The position numbers and the translations under genes were made by a program. The notes beneath the pieces are model-generated. The model saw only the letters and a list, made by a program, of their open reading frames with translations. It was not told where the DNA came from and did not search any database. Below, piece by piece: positions 6,166 through 11,410 of a stretch of DNA of 11,410 bases (positions are counted from its first letter, which is position 1; every line of letters starts with the position of its first letter). This DNA is from Pseudomonadota bacterium (GTDB taxonomy: Bacteria > Pseudomonadota > Alphaproteobacteria > Rhizobiales > Rhizobiaceae): positions 1-11,410 of the forward strand of contig JAEYTV010000589.1 in the NCBI GenBank assembly GCA_023433855.1, in the 5' to 3' direction.

Positions 6166-7080
6166 ACCACGACCCTCCCGGCGGCGCCGCTCCTTTATCC
6201 GGCGGGAGAAGACGGAATAGACCCGATACTTCATCAAGGCTGCGTTGAGTTCGGCGCCCAGCATGAAGATCACTCCGACCATGTAGAGAAAGACGAGCAC
6301 GATCATGATGGACGCAAGGCCGGCATAAGTGGCCGCATAATTGGCAAAGCTTGAGAGGTAGGCAGCAAACCCCAGTCCGAAGACGCTCCAGAGGAGAATG
6401 GTCATCACCACGCCCGGCAAGACGTCGACGATCCTGCGGCGGCCTGCCGGCAACCATTTATGCGACGACAGAAGCCCCAGCATCAACAACAGGGCAGTGC
6501 CGTAGAGGCCCCAGTTCGCGGCTCGTGTGAGATCGCTGATCAACCAGGGAAAGCGCGTTTCCGCAAAACGCATGGCGACCGGCACCGCGACAAGCACGAT
6601 GCTGATTAAGGCAAACACCACAACGGCGATAATGACGTATCCGAGGCTCGCGAGCCTTGTCACATACCAGGTCCGAGTTTCGGAGACCCGGTAGGCGCGA
6701 TTGAGGGAGACACGTAGCGCCTCCACGCCGTTGGAAGCGAAATAGGCCGCCGCCAGGACAGAGACGGTAAGCAATCCGCCACGGGGAATGGTCAGGACCC
6801 GTTGGATTTCGGAGGCCAGTGGCGCTGCGATGTCGGCCGGCCAGGTGTCGAAAAGCAGATGCACGGCCGTTTCGGCGAAACCGCCTGCCCCGAGGAAACT
6901 CGCCAATGACGTGCCGAAGATCAGGAACGGGAAGAGCGCCAGCAGGCCCGACAGCGCCACGTGGCTTGCCATGGCCCAGCCATCATCCTCATTGAAATGG
7001 CAATAAGCGTCCCACAAGACCTTGTAGGCCAGGCTATACCACCGACGGGGGCGGTGTTCTTCGGGCAATGGCAACTCCAT
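6094..7080 (-). CDS. YihY/BrkB family inner-membrane protein
   Basis: A 328-residue polytopic membrane protein of the YihY/virulence factor BrkB family (once mis-assigned as RNase BN). About six hydrophobic helices lie near 40-62, 102-120, 142-170, 188-206, 220-243 and 252-278. Family landmarks are HVALSGLLALFPFLIF (40-55), SNGVEALRVSLNRAYRV (116-132), a DVLPG motif (219-223) and TYAGLASIMIVLVFLYMVGVIFMLGAELNA (251-280). The tail from about 290 is highly basic (SRRIKERRRREGRG), probably cytoplasmic, and is the part encoded across the overlap with gluQRS. The molecular function is unknown; transport or envelope roles have been suggested for relatives. It is divergent from the SDR gene with 62 bp between; no strong ribosome-binding site is seen before ATG 7080. 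Confidence 0.9.
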   Translation of the reverse strand: MELPLPEEHRPRRWYSLAYKVLWDAYCHFNEDDGWAMASHVALSGLLALFPFLIFGTSLASFLGAGGFAETAVHLLFDTWPADIAAPLASEIQRVLTIPRGGLLTVSVLAAAYFASNGVEALRVSLNRAYRVSETRTWYVTRLASLGYVIIAVVVFALISIVLVAVPVAMRFAETRFPWLISDLTRAANWGLYGTALLLMLGLLSSHKWLPAGRRRIVDVLPGVVMTILLWSVFGLGFAAYLSSFANYAATYAGLASIMIVLVFLYMVGVIFMLGAELNAALMKYRVYSVFSRRIKERRRREGRGSQADKPADVGRRQALGAKGTESR

Positions 7081-7142
7081 TGTGGCTTGGCCGGGAATAT
7101 GGGAGGGAACATCTCCATTGTACAGGGAAGGGAAGGGATGAA

Positions 7143-7976
7143 ATGACAGACGGGAGAACGATCATTGTCACAGGCTGTTCCTCCGGCATCGGTGCGTATT
7201 GCGCGCGCGCGTTGAAGGCGGACGGCTGGCAGGTCTTTGCTACCGTGCGCAAGGAGACCGATCTTGCGCCTTTGCAGGCTCTCGGCCTTGAAGCTCTGCT
7301 ACTGGACTACACCAGACCAGCAACCATCAGCGCCGTGGTGGAGGAGGTCAGTCGGCGCACCGGCGGGCGCATTGATGCCCTGTTCAATAATGGCGCCTAC
7401 GGGCAGGCCGGTGCCGTCGAAGACCTTTCGACCGACGTCCTGCGGCTGCAGTTTGAAACCAACGTCTTCGGCTGGCACGAACTCACCCGGCAAGTCCTAC
7501 CGCTCATGCGCGCCCGGAAACGCGGTCGCATCGTCAACTGCTCGTCGATCCTTGGCCTGTTGCCCTATCGCTACCGCGGCGCCTATACCGCCTCAAAGCA
7601 TGCGCTGGAAGGACTGATGATCACCCTGCGAATGGAGCTCGAGGGGAGCGGCATAGCAGTAAGCCTCATCGAACCGGGACCGATCGCCTCGCGCTTCACA
7701 GCCAATGCGCTCGCGATGATCAGGCAAAATGTCGATCTGGAGGGTTCCGTCCATGCTGCCGAATACCGGCGACAGCTCGCCCGCCTGGATGGAAGCGGCC
7801 CGATCAATCGCCACAAGCTCGGCCCGGAAGCGGTCTACAAGGCCTTGACAGACGCCTTGACCGCGGCTCACCCCAGACCACATTATCTGGTCACCACGCC
7901 TGCCAAACATGGCGCTTTCCTGAAAAGAATCCTGCCGGCCACGATCTTATACAAAGTGATGCGTCGCCTCGACTGA
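7143..7976 (+). CDS. Short-chain dehydrogenase/reductase (SDR family)
   Basis: A 277-residue classical SDR, an NAD(P)-dependent oxidoreductase of unknown substrate. The Rossmann glycine motif is TGCSSGIG (10-17), with Arg36 after beta-2 and Asp55 in LLLDYTRP. NNGAYGQAG at 82-90 is the NNAG equivalent. The catalytic residues are Ser135 (IVNCSSILG), Tyr148 and Lys152 (YTASK). EPGPIASRF (177-185) is the post-catalytic loop. The set is complete, so it should be active. The end, LKRILPATILYKVMRRLD, is typical of the group often annotated SDR family oxidoreductase. The frame is open from 7068, but ATG 7143 has GGAAGGGA just upstream and matches the family start. It is the first gene of a same-strand cluster, with the HIG1-type gene 15 bp downstream. 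Confidence 0.92.
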   Translation: MTDGRTIIVTGCSSGIGAYCARALKADGWQVFATVRKETDLAPLQALGLEALLLDYTRPATISAVVEEVSRRTGGRIDALFNNGAYGQAGAVEDLSTDVLRLQFETNVFGWHELTRQVLPLMRARKRGRIVNCSSILGLLPYRYRGAYTASKHALEGLMITLRMELEGSGIAVSLIEPGPIASRFTANALAMIRQNVDLEGSVHAAEYRRQLARLDGSGPINRHKLGPEAVYKALTDALTAAHPRPHYLVTTPAKHGAFLKRILPATILYKVMRRLD

Positions 7977-7991
7977 CGAAAGCCATAAAGA

Positions 7992-8195
7992 ATGTCCAGT
8001 TTCACCACCGTCCTCACCGTCATCGTCATGGGCCTCGTCGTGATCGTCCTGATCCGCGGGCTGTTCAACATGCTGAAAGGGAGCGACGCCAACAAATCAA
8101 ACAAGCTGATGCAATTGCGCGTGCTCCTGCAGGCGGTTGCAATCGCGCTTATCATGCTCACATTGTGGATCACGGGCGGCGGACGCCCAAGCTGA
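7992..8195 (+). CDS. Small HIG1-domain twin-transmembrane protein
   Basis: A 67-residue inner-membrane hairpin. Helix 1 is about residues 5-27 (TTVLTVIVMGLVVIVLIRGLF), a polar loop GSDANKSNK lies at 30-38, and helix 2 is about 44-61. The R-x3-Q element LRVLLQ (Arg43, Gln47) at the loop/helix-2 border is the hallmark of the hypoxia-induced HIG1 N-terminal domain (PF04588). Members in mitochondria (Rcf1/HIGD) associate with respiratory complexes III and IV; a bacterial role in cytochrome oxidase assembly is only an extrapolation. The ribosome-binding site is weak (AAAGA directly before ATG). It sits 15 bp after the SDR and 22 bp before the cobalamin gene, consistent with co-transcription. Confidence 0.85.
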   Translation: MSSFTTVLTVIVMGLVVIVLIRGLFNMLKGSDANKSNKLMQLRVLLQAVAIALIMLTLWITGGGRPS

Positions 8196-8217
8196 TTCTC
8201 ATCAGTGGCGGGATTGA

Positions 8218-8790
8218 ATGGTCAAGCTCAACAAGATCTATACCCGGACCGGCGACAACGGCACGACGGCGCTGGTCACCGGGCCGCGCCGTGAGAAATA
8301 CGACCTCCGGATCGAAGCCTATGGGACGGTCGACGAAACCAATTCCACCATCGGACTGGCGCGGCTGTATACCGCGGAACACGCTGACCTGGACCTGATG
8401 CTGGCTCGCATTCAGAACGACCTTTTCGATCTCGGCGCTGACTTGGCTACCCCGTCGACGGAAGAAGAGCTCGACTATGAACCTCTGCGCATATCAGAGG
8501 GGCAGACCCGTCGCCTGGAATCCGAGATCGACCTGCTCAATTCGTCTCTTGACCCGCTGACCTCGTTCGTCCTCCCGGGCGGCTCTCCGGCTGCCGCCTA
8601 CCTGCACCTGGCGCGGACGGTGGCACGCCGTGCCGAAAGGCTCATGGTTGAGTTGTCCAGGCACGAGGCCGTCGGCGCCGCCGCTCTGAAATACATCAAC
8701 CGGCTCTCGGACTTCCTGTTCGTGGCCGCACGTTTCACCAACAACGGGGGGGCGTCGGACGTACTTTGGGTCCCCGGCCAAAATCATTAG
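8218..8790 (+). CDS. PduO-type cob(I)alamin adenosyltransferase
   Basis: A 190-residue cytosolic enzyme that transfers the adenosyl group of ATP to cob(I)alamin to make coenzyme B12. The N-terminal ATP-binding signature is YTRTGDNGTTALVTGPRREK (8-27), then IEAYGTVDETNSTIGLAR (32-49). FVLPGGSPAAAYLHLARTVARRAER (117-141) holds the conserved Arg cluster, and INRLSDFLFVAAR (160-172) is the C-terminal motif. The length matches the MMAB/PduO family. In rhizobia the product serves adenosylcobalamin enzymes such as methylmalonyl-CoA mutase and class II ribonucleotide reductase, none of which are in view. ATG 8218 has only a modest GGCGGGA upstream. The rhomboid gene follows after 22 bp. Confidence 0.95.
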   Translation: MVKLNKIYTRTGDNGTTALVTGPRREKYDLRIEAYGTVDETNSTIGLARLYTAEHADLDLMLARIQNDLFDLGADLATPSTEEELDYEPLRISEGQTRRLESEIDLLNSSLDPLTSFVLPGGSPAAAYLHLARTVARRAERLMVELSRHEAVGAAALKYINRLSDFLFVAARFTNNGGASDVLWVPGQNH

Positions 8791-8812
8791 CGGAAGCGGG
8801 AGTCGCTCGAAG

Positions 8813-9574
8813 ATGTTCATCCCGCTGCATGATGCCGTCGAACTCAAGCACATCCGCCGGCAATACGTCACGATTGGCATCATAGTAGTGAACGTATCCA
8901 TCTGGGTGATGACGACGATCGCCAGCCCCGCCGCGCTCGAACATGCGTCGCTGGGGCTTGGTTTCATTCCGGCCGTGATCTTCGATCATGCAGTACTCGA
9001 ACCTTCGCTCGTGATCGTTCCAGACGACGCCACATTCATAACCTATTCATTTCTCCATCTCGATTTCTGGCACTTGGCTTCGAATATGCTGTTTCTCTGG
9101 GTGTTCGGCGACAATGTCGAAGACGCCATGGGCCACCTGAAGTTCCTGATCTTCTATTTGCTGTGTGCAAGTGCCGGCGCAGCGTTTCACGGGGCTCTGG
9201 TTCCAGACGCGGAAGGTCCCTTGATCGGCGCCTCGGGGGCGGTTTCCGGCGTGGTTGCAGCATATTTCCTGCTTCATCCTCGCGTCAGGGTGTGGGTTCT
9301 GGTGCTCTTTCGGATCCCGCTGCCCCTGCCGGCCTACATCCCCCTGACGCTGTGGATCGTCCAGCAGTTCGCGATGCTCGCTCTCGACCTGGATGGAATG
9401 GTCTCCTGGGGCGCCCACGTCGGCGGAATCATCTGCGGATCGATTCTTATCGTTTTCATGCGCAGGCCAAGGGTGCCCCTGTTCGACCGGGCGATCATTA
9501 CGCCGCGCGCCGTCGAAGTCGAGGCGGTGGGCCACGCCTCCGGTGGCCCGCTACGACCCAACGTACGGCAATGA
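8813..9574 (+). CDS. Rhomboid family intramembrane serine protease
   Basis: A 253-residue six-helix membrane protein. The catalytic dyad is Ser141 in IGASGAVSG (GxSG motif) and His202 in SWGAHVGG. The oxyanion-side pair is His87 and Asn91 (FWHLASNMLFLWVFGDNVED). The WR-type L1 motif is replaced by a loop around residues 65-86. All known catalytic residues are present, so it should be an active protease cleaving membrane-anchored substrates, not an inactive pseudoprotease. The tail after about 217 (RRPRVPLFDRAI onwards) is cytosolic and poorly conserved in type. GGGAG lies about 9 nt before ATG 8813. It is the last gene of the same-strand cluster; a 177-bp regulatory gap to etfB follows. Its substrate is unknown. 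Confidence 0.93.
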   Translation: MFIPLHDAVELKHIRRQYVTIGIIVVNVSIWVMTTIASPAALEHASLGLGFIPAVIFDHAVLEPSLVIVPDDATFITYSFLHLDFWHLASNMLFLWVFGDNVEDAMGHLKFLIFYLLCASAGAAFHGALVPDAEGPLIGASGAVSGVVAAYFLLHPRVRVWVLVLFRIPLPLPAYIPLTLWIVQQFAMLALDLDGMVSWGAHVGGIICGSILIVFMRRPRVPLFDRAIITPRAVEVEAVGHASGGPLRPNVRQ

Positions 9575-9581
9575 CCTCGGC

Positions 9582-9611
9582 TTGACATTGACGTAAACGT
9601 AACAATAGTTT
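9582..9611 (+). promoter_or_regulatory. Candidate etfBA promoter with MerR/LiuR-like operator
   Basis: TTGACA (9582-9587, a perfect -35) is followed by ACGTAAACGT (9591-9600), two ACGT half-sites separated by AA. A poor -10, TAGTTT, lies at 9606-9611 with an 18-nt spacer. A lengthened spacer with a dyad between -35 and -10 is the layout of MerR-family regulated promoters. The TTxACGTxAACGTxA pattern resembles, from memory, sites of LiuR-type regulators of branched-chain amino acid and acyl-CoA degradation, whose regulons in proteobacteria include etf genes. The placement 140 bp before etfB and the absence of a better promoter support it; the regulator assignment is inferred. Confidence 0.5.
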
Positions 9612-9678
9612 CGCGTGGCGGAGCAAAATTGCGCGCGCCGGTAGGGTGACGTTGTATTCGGGCAAAAAATGCGTATCG

Positions 9679-9717
9679 ATGTCGCCCACTGACAAATGAG
9701 GGCGGTGCGAATGTCGC
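9679..9717 (+). repeat. Short direct and inverted repeats in the etfB leader
   Basis: ATGTCGC occurs at 9679-9685 and again at 9711-9717, 32 nt apart (about three helical turns). Between them CGCCC (9683-9687) and GGGCG (9700-9704) could pair around a 12-nt loop. They lie within 75 bp of the etfB start. The repeats are short and could be chance; a leader structure or second regulator site is possible. Confidence 0.25.
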
Positions 9718-9751
9718 AACTTGCCTGAGGAGATAGTCGAGGAATGACCCC

Positions 9752-10498
9752 ATGAAGATCCTTGTCCCTGTGAAGCGAGTTGTGGACTACAACGTGAAGA
9801 TCCGCGTCAAGCCCGACGGCACGGGCGTCGAGCTCGCCAACGTCAAGATGTCGATGAACCCGTTCGACGAGATTTCCGTCGAAGAGGCGCTTCGGCTGAA
9901 GGAAGCAGGCAAGGCAGAAGAAATTGTCGTGGTCTCGATCGGTCCGGCCAAGGCTGAGGAGACGCTACGCACGGCACTTGCAATGGGCGCCGACCGGGCG
10001 ATCCTGATCGAGACGGATGATGTGGTTGAGCCCTTGGCAGTTGCCAAGCTGCTCAAGGGCGTGGTGGATGCTGAGCAGCCCGGGCTAATCATCGTCGGAA
10101 AGCAGGCGATCGATGACGACAGCAACCAGACGGGGCAGATGCTGGCGGCGCTGCTCGGGAGTGCACAGGCAACCTTTGCATCCAAGATCGAACTGTCGGC
10201 GGACAAGGCTACCGTGACCCGCGAGGTGGACGGCGGCCTGCAGACGATCGAGGTTAAGCTGCCGGCGGTCGTCACGACCGACCTGCGTCTGAACGAGCCG
10301 CGATATGCCTCCCTGCCCAACATCATGAAGGCCAAGAAAAAGCCTCTCGACAAAAAGACCCCGGCAGATTTCGGGGTCGATACGACGCCGCGGCTAAAGG
10401 TCTTGAAGACGGAAGAACCCGGCGGCCGCCAGGCTGGCATCAAGGTAACGAGCGTCGAGGAACTTGTCGCCAACCTGAAGACCGCCGGCATTCTGTAA
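9752..10498 (+). CDS. etfB: Electron transfer flavoprotein beta subunit
   Basis: A complete 248-residue ETF beta subunit. With EtfA it accepts electrons from acyl-CoA and related dehydrogenases and passes them to ETF:quinone oxidoreductase. It starts [23 protein letters not shown], typical of the family. [19 protein letters not shown] (33-51), [25 protein letters not shown] (60-84) and [23 protein letters not shown] (112-134) line the AMP-binding site. [26 protein letters not shown] (172-197) contains the beta-subunit signature and the recognition loop that docks with dehydrogenases. The ribosome-binding site is GAGGAA about 9 nt before ATG. etfA follows after 33 bp, so the two are co-transcribed. 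Confidence 0.97.
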   Translation: MKILVPVKRVVDYNVKIRVKPDGTGVELANVKMSMNPFDEISVEEALRLKEAGKAEEIVVVSIGPAKAEETLRTALAMGADRAILIETDDVVEPLAVAKLLKGVVDAEQPGLIIVGKQAIDDDSNQTGQMLAALLGSAQATFASKIELSADKATVTREVDGGLQTIEVKLPAVVTTDLRLNEPRYASLPNIMKAKKKPLDKKTPADFGVDTTPRLKVLKTEEPGGRQAGIKVTSVEELVANLKTAGIL

Positions 10499-10531
10499 TG
10501 CTGGACTGGAAGATTTGAGGAGATAACAAAG

Positions 10532-11410
10532 ATGGCCATTCTTCTTCTGGCAGAACACGACAATTCGAGCCTCAACGATCAGACTGCCAAGACACTGACG
10601 GCCGCCACGCAGATCAGCGGAGAGGTGCATGTGCTGGTGGCGGGCTCCGGAGCGCAGGCGGCCGCCGATGCCGCAGCTAAGCTTGCCGGCGTATCAAAGG
10701 TGTTGCTTGCCGATGATGCGAGCCTCGCCAACGGACTTGCCGAACCCCTGGCGGACCTTATCGTGGCGCTCGCTGGCTCCTACGACACCATCATCGCGCC
10801 GGCTACGGCATCGGCCAAGAACGTCATGCCGCGGGTCGCCGCGTTACTCGACGTGATGCAGGTGTCGGAAGTCATGGAGGTAATTTCTGCGGACACCTTC
10901 AAGCGGCCGATCTATGCAGGCAACGCCTTGCAGACCGTACAGGCGACCGATGCACGAAAGGTGCTGACCGTGCGCACGGCCTCCTTCGCCGCCGCCGATG
11001 CCACTGGTTCGGCGCCGATCGAAAGCGTTTCAGCCGCAGCAAATCCGGGCCTGTCCAGCTTTGTTTCGGATGCGCTTTCGTCCTCCGAGCGGCCCGAACT
11101 CACCTCTGCCAAGATCATCATCTCGGGCGGTCGCGCGCTCGGTTCCGCTGAGAAGTTCAAGGAAGTCCTCCTGCCTCTGGCCGACAAGCTCGGCGCCGCG
11201 GTTGGCGCAAGCCGTGCCGCGGTCGATGCCGGTTATGCGCCAAACGACTGGCAGGTGGGCCAGACCGGCAAGGTGGTCGCGCCCGAGCTTTACATCGCGG
11301 CTGGTATCTCCGGTGCCATCCAGCATCTGGCCGGCATGAAGGACTCAAAGGTCATCGTGGCCATCAACAAGGACGAAGAAGCCCCGATCTTCCAGGTGGC
11401 AGACTATGGC
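10532..11410 (+). CDS. etfA: Electron transfer flavoprotein alpha subunit (3' end cut off by window edge)
   Basis: 293 codons are visible and the frame is still open at the window end; relatives have about 310 residues, so only some 15-20 are missing. The N-terminal domain starts [25 protein letters not shown]. The C-terminal FAD-binding domain begins near 190 with [16 protein letters not shown] (194-209, the FAD signature region), followed by [42 protein letters not shown] (224-265) and [16 protein letters not shown] (278-293). These hold the Arg, Gln/Thr/Gly and Ser/His positions that contact FAD. GAGGAG lies 9 nt before ATG 10532. It forms an operon with etfB and acts as the FAD-bearing partner in the heterodimer. 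Confidence 0.97.
   Translation, partial: MAILLLAEHDNSSLNDQTAKTLTAATQISGEVHVLVAGSGAQAAADAAAKLAGVSKVLLADDASLANGLAEPLADLIVALAGSYDTIIAPATASAKNVMPRVAALLDVMQVSEVMEVISADTFKRPIYAGNALQTVQATDARKVLTVRTASFAAADATGSAPIESVSAAANPGLSSFVSDALSSSERPELTSAKIIISGGRALGSAEKFKEVLLPLADKLGAAVGASRAAVDAGYAPNDWQVGQTGKVVAPELYIAAGISGAIQHLAGMKDSKVIVAINKDEEAPIFQVADYG

Noticed and set aside
5945..6457. 170-codon minus-strand open frame across the gluQRS/yihY junction
   Set aside because: It is rich in Arg, Gly and His, as expected of a wrong-frame translation, and the YihY frame on the same strand explains the region.
9787..10575. 262-codon minus-strand open frame opposite etfB
   Set aside because: It is an antisense shadow of a highly conserved gene, low-complexity in Ser/Thr/Ala, with no recognisable domain.

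Overview
The window reads as chromosomal DNA of an alphaproteobacterium, most likely Rhizobiaceae (Sinorhizobium/Ensifer or Rhizobium type). The reasons are high GC content, dense short-gap gene packing, Shine-Dalgarno-led starts including GTG and TTG, and a housekeeping gene order (HNH nuclease, alkylbase glycosylase, GluQRS, YihY, SDR, HIG1, PduO-type transferase, rhomboid, etfB, etfA) that I recall from rhizobia. No 16S or other species-level marker is present, and no tRNA or rRNA gene, CRISPR array or complete mobile element was seen.

Left third (1-3386), accessory in character. A LysR-type regulator runs off the left edge on the minus strand and is divergent from an alpha/beta hydrolase. 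The 127-bp gap between them holds two short dyads, one containing a perfect minus-strand TATAAT. Converging on the hydrolase is a family-2-like glycosyltransferase. Its open frame extends 5' into a decayed IS3-family element, but a GTG with a strong ribosome-binding site gives a normal 298-residue protein. The relic (about 2885-3315) keeps a frameshifted orfA and a piece of the orfB integrase core, and it abuts the next gene, dsbB.

Middle (3387-7080), conserved housekeeping. dsbB converges on an HNH nuclease gene that starts at TTG. Upstream of the nuclease on the same strand is an AlkA-type DNA glycosylase, divergent from gluQRS (tRNA-Asp queuosine glutamylation). The 3' end of gluQRS overlaps the 3' end of a YihY/BrkB membrane protein gene by 72 bp.

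Right (7143-11410). An SDR oxidoreductase, a 67-residue HIG1-type two-helix membrane protein, a PduO-type cob(I)alamin adenosyltransferase and an intact rhomboid protease lie on one strand with gaps of 15-22 bp, so they are probably one transcript. A 177-bp gap with a TTGACA element and an ACGT-AA-ACGT repeat (resembling sites of LiuR-type MerR regulators) precedes etfB-etfA, the two subunits of electron transfer flavoprotein; etfA is cut by the right edge.

I see no clearly novel multi-gene system. The points most worth checking are the IS-relic/glycosyltransferase junction, the regulatory sites at 805-842 and 9582-9611, the cysteine-poor GluQRS, and the 72-bp antisense gene overlap.
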